From positions 2,476,457-2,540,456 of the forward strand of contig CM062292.1 in assembly GCA_031216915.1 (NCBI GenBank): DNA of 64,000 nt, written 5' to 3'. Positions within the stretch are counted from its first letter, which is position 1. Each line of letters begins with the position of its first letter. The stretch is from Pictodentalium vernedei. Lineage: Eukaryota > Mollusca > Scaphopoda > Dentaliida > Dentaliidae. The notes beneath the pieces are model-generated. The model searched no databases. It saw only the letters and a program-made list of their open reading frames with translations, and was not told the DNA's origin. Position numbers and translations under genes: made by a program. Shown piece after piece: positions 45,240 through 55,387 of this stretch.

Positions 45240-46330
45240 CCATGTCTTAAATATCCTCATAGTCTTGTATGAGGATACGAGGGATTAGTTGTTATACCCT
45301 CATGCCCCTCATGACCTTGAATAATGATATGGGGGACAAGCTGTTATACTTCACACATGCCCCTCATGGCCGTGTATGGTAATATGAGGGACTAGCTGTA
45401 TACCTCGCACATGCCCCCATGGCCTTGTATGAGGATATGAGGGGCTAGCAGTTATATCACACACATGCCTCTCGTGGCCTCGTGTGAGGATATGAGGGAC
45501 TAGCTGTTATACCTCACGCATGCCTCTCATGACCTTGTATGAGGATATGAGGGACTAGGTGTTATACCTCACACTTGCCCTTCATGGCCTTGTATGGGAA
45601 TATGAGGGACTAGCTGTTATACTTTACACATGCCCCCTCATGGCCTTTTTTATGAGGATCTGAGGAACTAGCTGTTATACCTCACACTTGCCCTTCATGG
45701 CCTTGTATAAGGATATGAGGGACTAGCTGCTATACCCCACACGTCTCTCATGACCTTGTATGAGGATATGAGGGGCTAACTGTTATACCTCACACTTGCC
45801 CCTGATGACCTTGTATAAGGATATGAGGGACTAACAGTTATACCTCACACATGCCCCTCATGGCCTTGTATGAGGATATCAGGGACTAGGTGTTATACCT
45901 CACACTTGCCCTTCATGGCCTTGTATGAGAATATGAGGGACTAGCTGTTATTCCTCACACATGTCCCCATGGCCTTGTATGAGGATATCAGGGACTAGAT
46001 GTTATACCTCACACTTGCCCTTCATGGCCTTGTATGAGGATGTGCTGGACTAGGTGTTATACCTCACACTTGCCCCTCATGGCCTTTTATGAGGGTATGA
46101 GGGACTAGCTGCTATACCTCACCCATACCCCTCATGACCATGCATGAGGATGTGAGGGACTAGGTGCTGTACTTCACATATGCCCATCATGGCGTTGTGT
46201 GAGGTTATGAGGGACAAGCTGGTATACCTCACACATGCCCTCATGGCGTTGTATGAGGATGTATCTCACAGATGCCCCTCCTGGCCTTGTATGAGGATAT
46301 GAGGGACTAGCCGTTATACCTCACACCTCG
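45240..46330. repeat. 55-bp minisatellite, about 19 copies
   Basis: The consensus is cctcacacatgcccctcatg, gccttgtatgaggatatgag, ggactagctgttata. Units vary by substitutions and small indels. Confidence 0.9.
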
Positions 46331-46336
46331 TTTCCT

Positions 46337-46388
46337 GAGTTCCAATGTGATGTATGTGGCTCCTGGCACATAGAACACATTGGAACTC
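46337..46388. repeat. hairpin after the 55-bp array
   Basis: gagttccaatgtg pairs perfectly with cacattggaactc over 13 bp with a 26-nt loop. A C-rich tract follows (about 46399-46415). Confidence 0.6.
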
Positions 46389-46734
46389 GGGGTCGACAGC
46401 CCCCCCCCCCACCCCCATTGCCGCACATAATGGAGGACGAACAGACTCATCTCGATCAATGCAGTCTGAGTGGGAATAGTGGGTGCGACTTAGTTTAATG
46501 GAGGTATTGGATATTTTAAAAAGAGGGCAAATAAACTAGGATTGTAAAAACATTCAAGCCAGCCAACGTACTCCCACCAAATCGAGCAACCATCTGAACA
46601 TCTCCGCCATTATTTCTGATCCATTAGCACCATATGCTTTTTATACCAGTCCAGTAACACCCAGGCTGAAGGTTTTTGTTTTTTGCCTTAATTTTTTTTT
46701 TTTTTTTGGGGGAGGGGGGGATCAGGAGGTGGAG
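46389..46734. other. anonymous intronic DNA with C and T tracts
   Basis: It contains a poly-C tract (about 46399-46415) and a run of about 19 T residues (about 46689-46707) just before the SINE. No gene is seen. Confidence 0.4.
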
Positions 46735-47040
46735 GTGCAGGCTGCAAGCCGAGAGGTCCTCGGTTCGAATCCCACCTGCAGGAACCGCTTTGTGTCCTTG
46801 GGCAAGACACTTCACCCCATTGCCCACGTGGGGGCACGGTGGCTTTGTGTGCTAAGGCGTACTGGACGTCGCACCGGTCTCCAACCAATTCTAACCCTGC
46901 TTGTGTGGAGTTAGTATGTTGGGGATCTGACAGTTGCTTGCATTTCTAAGTGGTTCTCTCCGGGTATTCCGGCTTCCGCCAACCGTAAATCTGTCCGATG
47001 ACCCTGGCTGTCGAAAGTGTCGTTTAACCCCAATAAATAA
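46735..47040 (+). mobile_element. SINE family A, second tRNA-headed copy
   Basis: It starts with the same tRNA-like head as the copy at 38894 (gctgcaagccgagaggtcct, ggttcgaatcccacc) and shares tttgtgtccttgggcaagac and gtgctaaggcgtactgg. Its 3' end, gtcgaaagtgtcgtttaac plus an aataaataaataaa tail, agrees with the end of the 5S-headed SINE at 37728. No target duplication was identified. Confidence 0.8.
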
Positions 47041-47104
47041 ATAAATGTATTTTATAATGTCGAAGGGGTGGGGAGTGGTATTTCGGTACTTTTAGGTAGT
47101 GTTG

Positions 47105-47112
47105 GTGTAGTT

Positions 47113-47163
<51 letters not shown>

Positions 47164-48040
47164 TATTTCTGTACAGTGGCTAATCGTGCCCGCAACATGG
47201 AGATAGTCATGTGTAGTCAACAGTGCTCAAAATAACTTTTTTTTTTTGCGTAGCAAAATGCTACACATTTCCAAAAAATGAATAGCATTTTGTAAAAATT
47301 ACATAGCTATTTTTGTGTACCAGAGTTATGTTATGCTGTTTTGTATTGAATTCTTCTAAGCAGATAGAATAGTTTCCATCCATTTTTGGGCATTTCCAAA
47401 TGATCTGAAGCATTTACTATATTTTTCTTTAACTGAAATGCCTTTAAGGATTGCATGGACTTGGATATTTTCAAATGGCGTCTTGGTTGTTTAATAGAGT
47501 TCTCAAAATGGAAATTGGGATTTTTAATTTGATGGGCTTGTAGTTATTTTTAATGGACATTTTATGCAAAATGTTGTAAAAACAGGAAGTATCTAAACCA
47601 ACAGAACTCATCTTACATATGAAGTTGCTAATGATGCTTGATGGAGAGTTCATCTGAGTTATGCCTGGAATGTTTCACAATCAGAAGTAAAGCATCTGTG
47701 AACTAGTTTTCAAATTTGTTTGCAAACTTTCATTTACATTTTGCGATACAAGATAATCAACTGCAGCCTAATAGGCTGCAGTTGATTATCTTGTATCGCG
47801 AAATGCTATACATAATTTAACATTGTGTAGATTTTTGCAAGTTTTGCATAGCAAAAAGCGACGCGACACCGCTTATTTTGAGCCCTGGTAGTCAATCGTT
47901 CATACCCAGGTTGCCCATTTCAGAAGACTTCCACCCCAAGCATTGGTGACTGGGTTCTAGTTTAACAGTAAAACAGAACTTGTTTACCACAGTAAACAAC
48001 TATTGCTTCACTTCCAATGGTTCCCACGAGGTGGTAGTTT
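47105..48040 (-). mobile_element. SINE family B, split by a hAT MITE
   Basis: Reading the minus strand from about 48040 to 47888 and then from 47220 to 47105 reconstructs the SINE at 54520: ggaagtgaagca, gtttactgtggtaaacaag, ggtggaagtcttctgaaatg, cacgattagccactg and a long (AAAT)n tail. The break is exactly the 8-bp gtagtcaa duplicated by the insertion at 47221-47887. The split therefore gives a clear relative age: SINE first, hAT later. Confidence 0.85.
47221..47887. mobile_element. hAT-like MITE with perfect 8-bp target duplication
   Basis: The termini are cagtgctcaaaataa (47221-47235) and ttattttgagccctg (47873-47887), complementary at 14 of 15 positions. CAGGGCTC-type ends and the identical 8-bp gtagtcaa flanks (47213-47220 and 47888-47895) are diagnostic of hAT transposition. 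Inside is a perfect palindrome with 27-bp arms (gcgatacaagataatcaact... at 47743-47769, complement at 47773-47799). There is no transposase frame, so it is non-autonomous. Confidence 0.9.
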
Positions 48041-49200
48041 TCGGTAATTACATTTTGGTAATCTCATCTAATCATAATTAACATACAAACACACTCCAAC
48101 TATATTAAACACCTTGGGATCCTATATCAACCACTTATCAGAAACCAGGATGATGAACGCCAGTATACAGAATGGACGACGCAAACACGTATCGCTGTAA
48201 CATCACATACTGTACTTGCACACTAACAGCCTGTACCATTGGTAATGACGTCACTACTTGGCTCTCGCGGGCTACGACCTTGACAACCCACGTACAGTCA
48301 CAATGTACCACTGCATGCCCTCACTACCCCAACCCCCACCTACTTTCTACACTAAATACAGAAGCGGACTGGCCGATGCTCCACCGGGACAATTCACGGT
48401 GCCCTCCCCCAATTGTGTTCCCCCTGGGGCCCCCAAAATTGATGCAGCCCAACATCCCCTGGTACGTGAAATTTTGTGAAAATGACGAAAAGGCAAAATG
48501 GATGGGATTGCATGGACTGCTGATATATCGAATTGTTCTCTATACGGACTGCGAATGGAAGTCCACATAGGACACATTTCCATAACCCAGCAGTCTAGTC
48601 GGTCATTGATCGCTGCGATGAAAGGAAACAGCGTTCCAAAAATCGAAAGTTTCTCTGATTGGGTCGTACTCTGGTCTTCCCGATGAATCCTCCTCACCCC
48701 CCCCCCCCCCCCCGGTAGAATCATTTTTGTCTAACGAAAGATGAAAATTATACAAAAATGTCATCGAAATCTTCTCTATACGGACTGTCATTGATCCCTC
48801 AGATGCAAGGAAGACGCGTTCGTTCAGGTTGCAAATTCAAAATTATCTCCAGGTCGGCATTCCGCACGCCCCCACCCCCTCTCCAATGCATTCCACAGTA
48901 ACTTTTCTTGTCCCAGTCCGCCCCTGAGTAAATGTGGGATTAAAACCACATTCTGTACTTACAGAGTGCCATTGAGTCATAAAGTGTAATTTTAACCTTT
49001 TATCTTACAAATCGTCCGTATCCATCTGCGTAATAGATAAACTGCGAAGTGTTGGGAAACGAAATTTCAAAAACTTCCATGTGAAGAAAAAACGTTTTGA
49101 AAAAAAAAGTAGTACATCTTTTTATCATATAACTCGTCCGTTTTGTTCACTTTAAAACATTTGATATTTTGTTTTCATATTAATCAGTGATAAATAAAGC
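48041..49200. other. anonymous intronic DNA
   Basis: Several overlapping open frames occur at 48172-48790 on both strands, but none reads like a conserved protein. A run of about 16 C residues lies at about 48698-48713. No RNA gene is seen. Confidence 0.35.
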
Positions 49201-49375
49201 CTTCCGTCAATTTCATTGGTCAATTTCAAAACTAGACAATTTGATTGGCTAAACAAAAATACAACTGGGCCACATTTTCATAATTTGCATAATTAGAGTT
49301 GGGAGCTTCCATTGGTCAATTTCAAAACTGGGCAATTTGATTGGCTAAACAAAATACAACTGGGTCGCATAATTT
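49201..49375. repeat. 98-bp duplication
   Basis: The segment cattggtcaatttcaaaact, then caatttgattggctaaac, aatacaactggg, occurs twice about 98 bp apart (about 49215 and 49311). Confidence 0.7.
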
Positions 49376-49432
49376 CAGTAGGGAGAATTTACGTTATCTG
49401 TCCTATTTAGGGTGGGTTACATATTGTATTAA

Positions 49433-49646
49433 TCTTTTATCTACAAGAAAAACTCCATTCAATTTTTTTTTATATTTTCACTTTTTGCTTCCAAAATAAA
49501 GGTTATGACCCCTCATTGGAACGAGCGTGTCGCGCTCGTTCCAAAGATGGGTCATAATCCATGTTTTGGAAGCAAAAAATGAAATTTTTTTGTTATACGA
49601 GGATGTTTTTTCCAAGTGCCGTCTGCAACTCAAGTTAGGTGATGGG
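49433..49646. mobile_element. piggyBac-like MITE, copy 4
   Basis: A 214-bp element flanked by TTAA on both sides (49429-49432 and 49647-49650). The core palindrome is aaggttatgacccctcattg with gaacgagcgtg and its complement (about 49499-49565), here with long complementary arms. Termini are weak: tcttttatct against aggtgatggg. Length, TTAA flanks and core match the copies at 137 and 4863. Confidence 0.7.
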
Positions 49647-49670
49647 TTAAAAAGTTATACTAAGTAGCTA

Positions 49671-49709
49671 ATGTGTGTGTGTGGTGTGTGTGTGTGTGTG
49701 TGTGTGTGT
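49671..49709 (+). repeat. (GT)n microsatellite
   Basis: About 19 GT dinucleotides with one interruption (tgtgtggtgtgt). Confidence 0.95.
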
Positions 49710-49717
49710 CATATGAT

Positions 49718-49868
49718 AAATAGGATATGAAATGAGTGTTTTTCTCATTTAGTATGAAACTCGCCCGAATTTTTCGTTTGGGCTCGCCAGAGGCTCGCCA
49801 AAACGGAAAATTCTTAGACTCGTTTCATAAATATTATATGAGAAAAACACTCATTTCATATCCTCTTA
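49718..49868. repeat. long hairpin / foldback element
   Basis: The left arm aggatatgaaatgagtgttt with ttctcat pairs with atgagaaaaacactcatttc and atatcct at the right. The interior (actcgcccgaa, ggctcgccagaggctcgcc, acgga) also folds on itself. It is followed by cattgggtaaggagttaac, which resembles a piggyBac-like MITE end. Confidence 0.65.
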
Positions 49869-49889
49869 AAATCATCTGCATTGGGTAAG

Positions 49890-50460
49890 GAGTTAACAGT
49901 GAAAGAATATGGTTTCTTAGAAGAATTGTGTTGGACATTAAATGCTCCAGTGGCTTTTGAAGCCATTTGAGACTGGTTTGTCATAAGTATTGAATGCGGA
50001 CTGCCTCAGTGGCTTTGGAAGCCACTTCAGTCTGGTCCCAGAAGTAGAACGTCACATGCCCCAGTGACGTTGGAAATTATTTGAGACTGGTTTCTCATAA
50101 CTATTGAACGCGGACTGCTCCAGTGGCGTTGGAAGCCATTTGAGACTGGTGTCTTTGAAGTAATGAACGTTAAATGCTCCAGTGGCGATGGAAGCCATTT
50201 GAGACTGATTTCTCAGAAGAATTGAGTGTTAAATGCCCCAGCGGCGTTTGAAACCATTTGAGACGGGTTTCTCGTCAGAGGTATTGAACGTTTAATGCTC
50301 CAGTAGCGTTAGAAGCCATTTGATACAGGGTTTCTCATAAGTATTAAACGTTTAATGCTCCAGTGACAATGGAAGCCATTTGAAACAGGGTTTCTCATAA
50401 GTATTAAACATTGAATGCTCCACTGGCGTTGGAAGCCATCAGGGATTGTTTTCCTAAATG
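49890..50460 (+). repeat. 60-bp minisatellite, about 9 copies
   Basis: The motif tgctccagtggcgttggaag, then ccatttgagactggtttctc, ataagtattgaacg, recurs about every 60 bases from 49941 to 50417. The array ends where the LINE reverse transcriptase begins, and the LINE frame happens to be open into the last unit. Confidence 0.85.
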
Positions 50461-50465
50461 CATCG

Positions 50466-52031
50466 AACGTTGAAGGCATAAGAGAGCTCCTTAAGAAATA
50501 TCATCGTCCACATGAGGGCGATAGGTTTGATGACGAGTTCAAAGAAAACGTAAAGAAATTTGTTCAAGACAACAAGACAACGTTTAACGATGCCAACTTC
50601 AGCCAAACGGCCGAGGACGGGGATGGCCATGAACTCACGGAACCGATAAGCAAAGAAGAAGTGGCTAACACAATTAAAAAATGTAAGTCTTCTTCTTCCC
50701 CAGGAGGGGACGAGGTCTCATACAAAATCCTGAAACAATGTCCCAATACTTTTTTCGGTAGAGTCACTAACCTCCTAAACTGCTGTCTCTCTAGTGGATA
50801 CTTCCCAAAATGTTGGAAAGTAGCTACAGGAGTCATGATACCCAAACCCGACAAGGACTTGAGCAACCCAGCTAATTACCGCCCAGTCAGCCTACTCAGC
50901 TGTATTGGAAAAAATTTCGAACGCATTCTCACGACTAAACTCCGCAGCCATCTCGAATCAATCAGCTTTTTCAATAAGTGGCAAAGGGCATACAGAAGCC
51001 AAAGAGATGGAATAGAGCATGTTTATAGACTGGTAGATTATAGGAAAACGGCGTTCAGTCAAAATGAAATAGGAACCGCGCTATTACTCGACGTAGAAAA
51101 AGCGTTCGACTCTGTCTGGCACAATGGCATGAGATACAAACTAGCTAAAATGGGGCTACCTACCAAAATTCTAAGGATCATATCATCATTTTTATCTGAT
51201 CGAAAAATCAAAGTGAGGGTCAACCGCGAAGTGTCAGACGATGTAAAACTCGAAGCGGGTACTCCACAGGGTTCGGTCCTCAGCCCGCTTCTATTTATAA
51301 TATATGTGAATGGCATTGACAAAGTAGGCAAGAACCATGTTGAACTATCTCAATTCTCAGACGACAAAGGAATGTGGACAGCCAGTAAGTCTCGAAACAT
51401 AATACAAAACCGCCTGCAGGATACCATCCGCGACCTGCAAGACTGGTGCGCTCTGTGGCGCATCAAGCTAAATGCCACGAAAACACAAAGAATCACATTC
51501 TATAAAACGCAAAGGAAAAAAGCTGTCCCTAATACTGAGCTTAAGCTTTACGACCACAAACCTGAAGCTAGTAATGAGGCAAAGTTTCTGGGATTCACCC
51601 TGGATAGCAGTCTCAATCTAAACAATCACTTAAACTCAGTCACTGTCAAAGCCACTAAACGCATCAATTTCCTGAAAATGATTAGAGGTAAAAATTGGGG
51701 AGCCAATAAAGAAGTTCTCCTCAACCTTTACAAATCATATATACGCTCAGTACTAGAGTATGGGGCCATAATAACGAGTGACCTGAATAAAACCAACATT
51801 GAAAAACTACAGCGGGTTCAAAATTATGCCCTGCGTGTGGCACTATGCAAACCCAAATGGACACCGATAAAGGAACTTCACGAACTAGCAAAAATAGAAA
51901 CTATTGATACGCGATTAAAAGACCTACAAACCAAAACCCTCAACAGACTCCAAGATAGTGAATTAATGGTTGGGCTGAACGAACACCGATCCCTTAACAG
52001 AAAAACAAAATACATTTCCAGAAAATATTCT
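50466..52031 (+). pseudogene. LINE reverse transcriptase, Jockey/I-like, 5'-truncated
   Basis: An uninterrupted frame of about 520 codons encodes the reverse transcriptase part of a non-LTR retrotransposon ORF2. Visible elements in order are NPANYRPVSLLSCIGKNFER, motif A LLLDVEKAFDSVW (about 51083-51120), GTPQGSVLSPLLF (about 51257-51295), the catalytic box FSDD (about 51355-51366), FLGFTLDSSLN and a C-terminal LEYGA...QRVQNYALR region. The endonuclease is missing: the 5' end is cut at a 60-bp minisatellite. At the 3' side the frame is interrupted by a Tc1 element and the LINE 3' UTR resumes at about 53542. RT residues are intact, so truncation rather than point decay is the main defect. It is antisense to the receptor gene, inside the inferred intron. 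It belongs to a different lineage from the LINE at 7365. Confidence 0.9.
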
Positions 52032-53539
52032 CTCCCAAAAAAGAAAGTGTGCATGCTAAAAAATAACACTAAAAAAAGATATATATCATTTTCATTTTTC
52101 TATTCAATCACAGATGAATCAATTTGTGATCAACACGAGAAATTTCATTACGCTACGACGAATACTCATGGTGCCATGGAGAGTGAAAGACACTCAGGGT
52201 CAAACACAAAAGTCACACACTCAATATCTGGTGTGACCTCCGTCTGCATCGACTACTGCTGTGCATCTACGCCTCATGGAAGCGAACAAGTTAGCATGGA
52301 AGTGTTGTGGGATGTCGTTCCATATTCTGATAAGCTGGCTTTGGAGTTCCACAAGCGTTGACGGTGCATGGGGAAGCCGGCGTAGCTGACGTTTCATTTC
52401 GTCCCATACGTGCTCAATGGGTGAGATATCGGGCGAATTTGCGGGCCAGGGAAGAACATCCACTTGTTGTTGCTGCAGATACTGTTGAACAACACGAGCT
52501 GCGTGGGGTCGGGCGTTGTCCTGCTGTAGAATGACGCCGGGGCCGTGACGTTGCAGAAATGGGACAACAACAGGTGTAAGCACTTCATCGCGATATCTGG
52601 CTGCATTGAGATTGCCATCAATAATGACCAGCTCAGTTCTGTTACGGGCAGTGATGCCACCCCACACCATGAGAGACCCTCCCCCATAACGGTTTCGCTC
52701 CGCGACACATGGATCTGCGTAGCGTTCGTTTCGACGTCTGTACACTCTCTGGCGGCCATCTGATGGTGAAAGATGGAAACGACATTCATCTGTGAATAAA
52801 ACACGTCGCCACCAGTGTAAGGGATGCCGGAGATGTTGTCTGCACCACTGCAGTCGAGCACGACGATGACGTAACGTCAGAATCGGACGAATTGCAGGTC
52901 TTCAAGGACGTAAGCCGTATTCTCTCAGCCGGTTGATTACTGTTTGAGGATGTATCCGTCGCAGGTTAGGGATGTTCCTGATTGTCGTCGTTGCCGTTTG
53001 TTGCCGGTTCCGGAGATGGACGACACGGATATACCGATCTTGTGCAGGGGTGGTAACTCGGGGTCTCCTGGAGCGGGGTCGGTCTCGAACGTCATCATGC
53101 TGTGCATGTCGATGGACTAGCCTGTCTACAGTGTTACGGTAGCAGTTCAAATGCTGGGCAACCTCTCTGTGTGTTCTGCCAGCTCTAATCATACCCAGGG
53201 CAAGGAGACGTTGATTCATTGTCAATCTTGGCATGCTAATGTGGAGTCGTTTTAACAGCAGCGCAAGTTTGAATGTGAACGATAGGAAGGCCTTACTTTA
53301 GTGTTTTAATACCCAAGGATTCACACTGCTGCATGAATTTTCAGACTCTCCACGTGCAAAACATGCCTTTTCACAAACGTGCAGCACGTCATTTAACGTT
53401 AATGCAATTTTAACGGGGAAAGCTGTTTTTGTGTTCAATATAACTTATTCATGAACAGGTTAACACTCTTTACACCTACGAAATTATTTTTTTGGAGTTT
53501 CATCAATTTCTGAAATGCACACTTTCCTTTTTGGGCGAG
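52028..53539 (-). mobile_element. Tc1-like DNA transposon
   Basis: The inverted ends share cccaaaaa-gaaagtgtgcat (left about 52034-52054, right complement about 53515-53536). TA occurs at 53540-53541 and near 52026, with a 2-bp discrepancy at the left end. Length is about 1.5 kb, usual for Tc1. It carries one transposase gene on the minus strand (52221-53234). It is inserted in the 3' part of the LINE that starts at 50466, whose 3' UTR continues on the other side. Confidence 0.8.
52221..53234 (-). pseudogene. Tc1-family transposase with one in-frame stop
   Basis: The frame starts MPRLTMNQRLLALGMIRAGR (N-terminal helix-turn-helix), passes a second DNA-binding region and an RPRSRRPRVTT segment, then the DDE domain: FTDECRFHL (first Asp), QQDNARPHAA (second Asp) and SPDISPIEHVWDEM (Glu). 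There are 34 residues between the second Asp and the Glu, giving DD34E as in Tc1. The frame would be 337 codons, normal for the family, but TGA at 52902-52904 interrupts it after LREYGLRP. The sequence after the stop continues in the same frame, so this is a point nonsense mutation and not a frameshift. CGA to TGA is a plausible origin. All three catalytic residues survive. Confidence 0.92.
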
Positions 53540-53541
53540 TA

Positions 53542-53669
53542 CAAAAAAAAATAAATAAAATTATACAATATAACTAAATTGCGTGGAGTCAGTAAGGATT
53601 GCCTCGCTACTCATTGAGAACTTTAGGATAGAGTCTGTGAGGACTGCCTCGCAACTCTGTTGAAGCGCG
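53542..53669 (+). mobile_element. 3' UTR remainder of the interrupted LINE
   Basis: taaataaaattatacaatat followed by ttgcgtggagtcagtaagg resembles the 3' end of the second LINE fragment (taaattaaaattactcaat, ctgcgtggagtcagtgagg). It is therefore read as the LINE tail displaced by the Tc1 insertion. Confidence 0.6.
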
Positions 53670-53850
53670 ACTGAAATGCGTTTAATAAGACCTACATGTA
53701 TATAACAAAACCCTCTACATACTCCAGGATAGTGAATCAATGGTGAAGCTGAACGAACAGCGAACCCTTAACAGAAAAACAAGATAAGCCACAGTAAATT
53801 AAAATTACTCAATAGAATTAAACTGCGTGGAGTCAGTGAGGATCTCATTT
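53670..53850 (+). mobile_element. second LINE 3' fragment, same lineage
   Basis: The stretch acaaaaccctctacatactc, agatagtg-like and gaacgaacagcgaacccttaacagaaaaac parallels the C-terminal coding region at about 51915-52010 with substitutions. It then continues into the 3' UTR. It is a separate, 5'-truncated copy directly adjoining the first. Confidence 0.7.
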
Positions 53851-53854
53851 CTAA

Positions 53855-54190
53855 TGAACGAAATGTGTCCTGTTAAGTATTCAATTTACGGTAGCTATCT
53901 AATTCAATATACCTAGTTCTCACTCAAAACTGACGAACCGTGTTCTGTTAATAATTCAATTTCCGGTGGCTATACAATTCAAAATACCTCCTAATTCGCA
54001 TTCAAAATGGACAAAATATATCCTGTTTCTTATTATTCAATTTATGGTGGCTATACAATTCAATATACCTAGTTCTCATTTCTAATGAACGAAATGTGTC
54101 CTGTTAAGTATTCAATTTACGGTAGCTATCTAATTCAATATGCCAAGTTCTCACACCAAATGAACGAAACGCGTCCTGCTAATTAATCCA
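53855..54190. repeat. minisatellite of about 74 bp (first block)
   Basis: Degenerate units built on attcaatttacggtggctat, acaattcaatatacctagtt, ctcactc and gaacgaaatgtgtcctgtta. The same family resumes at 55380. The 1.2 kb between the blocks is unrelated. Confidence 0.8.
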
Positions 54191-54519
54191 CAGCTACCTA
54201 ATATTTCCTTTGTTCTCTGCCATGAAAACAAGCCCTATAAAATCACACTAAGTACGGTTTTGATGAGAACAGCTCAGTAAAACAGTACCAATATCTGGAT
54301 ATTGGGACGGTTTTGAAACAGTCCCAATAACTAGATATTTGTACGATTGTCACGGTACTGTAATCATAACCATTCAAAAGTAAAGATGCTGTAAAGGAGG
54401 TGTGAAAAACTTTCTAACACATGAATTATCCACAAGCTTTTCTGGACAGAGCTACTGAAATGAGTGTGCATCGAGTCCAAATTATAATGTACTTTTTAAT
54501 TTTTTGTTGCTTTTAATAA
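54191..54519. other. anonymous intronic DNA
   Basis: Contains a small near-palindrome around ccaatatctggatattggga (about 54289-54310). No gene is seen. Confidence 0.4.
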
Positions 54520-54775
54520 CCAACAGCCCTGGTAACCTAAAAAGGACTCCTGTAGAAACCTCGGAAGTGAAGCAGTGCTTGTTTGCTGTGGTAAACAAGT
54601 TCAATTTTACTGGTAAAATAGGACCTGGTCACCAGTGACCGGGGTAGAAGTCCCCTAAAATGGGCAGCATTGGTGTAAACGATTGGCTAAACTTGACTTA
54701 ACACCTTTTTTGCGGTCACAATCAGCAATAGCTGCAGAAAAGTGACCTTAACCACCAGTAAATAAATAAATAACC
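54520..54775 (+). mobile_element. SINE family B, fullest copy
   Basis: It runs from about ctcggaagtgaagcagtgct through ggtaaacaagttcaatttta and ggggtagaagtcccctaaaa to cttaaccaccagtaaataaa. Three other copies or fragments in the window define the family (7205, 47105-48040, 60004). No pol III boxes could be assigned with confidence. Confidence 0.75.
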
Positions 54776-55232
54776 TAAAAACCCCGCCCTTTTTCAAATA
54801 TTAAGACGGCAATCAGGCACCACCACCCGCCACCCCTGTGGGAAAGCGAACCTCTTCTTCAGATACAAAAAAAATTATTCTTCCAAATGCTTTAAAAAAG
54901 AACGATTATTAAATTTATCTGCCGCACTTTCGATGGGGGATTGAATAAGTGTTCCACCCTTGAGCTGAGGCATTATATTAGCGGGAGAACAAATTACGTC
55001 ATGATGTGAGTTCTCTTCGAAGCCACAGATCTGTTCACAATATCTGAACTCCTGATGCGTGTCATAACTTCAATAGACTTTCTAGCAAGCAAACAATGGG
55101 TTATGCCCATTTTGTTTTTCGGGGGTAGAGCAAGCAAAAAGTGTTTTAAAATGTGGTTTTACTCGTGTCAAACTTTCTAAAATATAATTTTTTTGACTTT
55201 TGTTAACATTGAGGGGATGTGGATTAAATCAC
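54776..55232. other. anonymous intronic DNA
   Basis: No gene, RNA or repeat recognised. Confidence 0.4.
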
Positions 55233-55387
55233 ATATATCACTATTTTGTGTACTATATGGGTAAATAATTGTACTGATGAGGGTTTTCTCCAATATTTGG
55301 ACTCGGCTTCGCCTCATTCAAATATTGGACAACACCTGCACAACTGTACAATTATTAACCCATATAGCACACAAAATAGTGATATAT
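55233..55387. repeat. foldback element at the array edge
   Basis: Left arm atatatcactattttgtgta with ctatatgggtaaataattgtac pairs with gtacaattattaacccatat and agcacacaaaatagtgatatat at the right. The middle has a second pair, tccaatatttgga and aaatattgga. It is about 155 bp long and probably a MITE. It abuts the second block of the 61-79-bp minisatellite. Confidence 0.7.

Noticed and set aside
48172-48790. Cluster of short open frames on both strands.
   Set aside because: Overlapping frames on opposite strands, no family resemblance, and a poly-C tract inside one of them.
52032-52361. C-terminal extension of the LINE frame beyond PKKK.
   Set aside because: The frame only happens to stay open in antisense through the end of the Tc1 element and is not part of the reverse transcriptase.
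52394-52861. A separate 155-codon minus frame overlapping the Tc1 transposase.
   Set aside because: It is an alternative register. The true transposase frame continues past the single stop at 52902 and contains the DDE residues.
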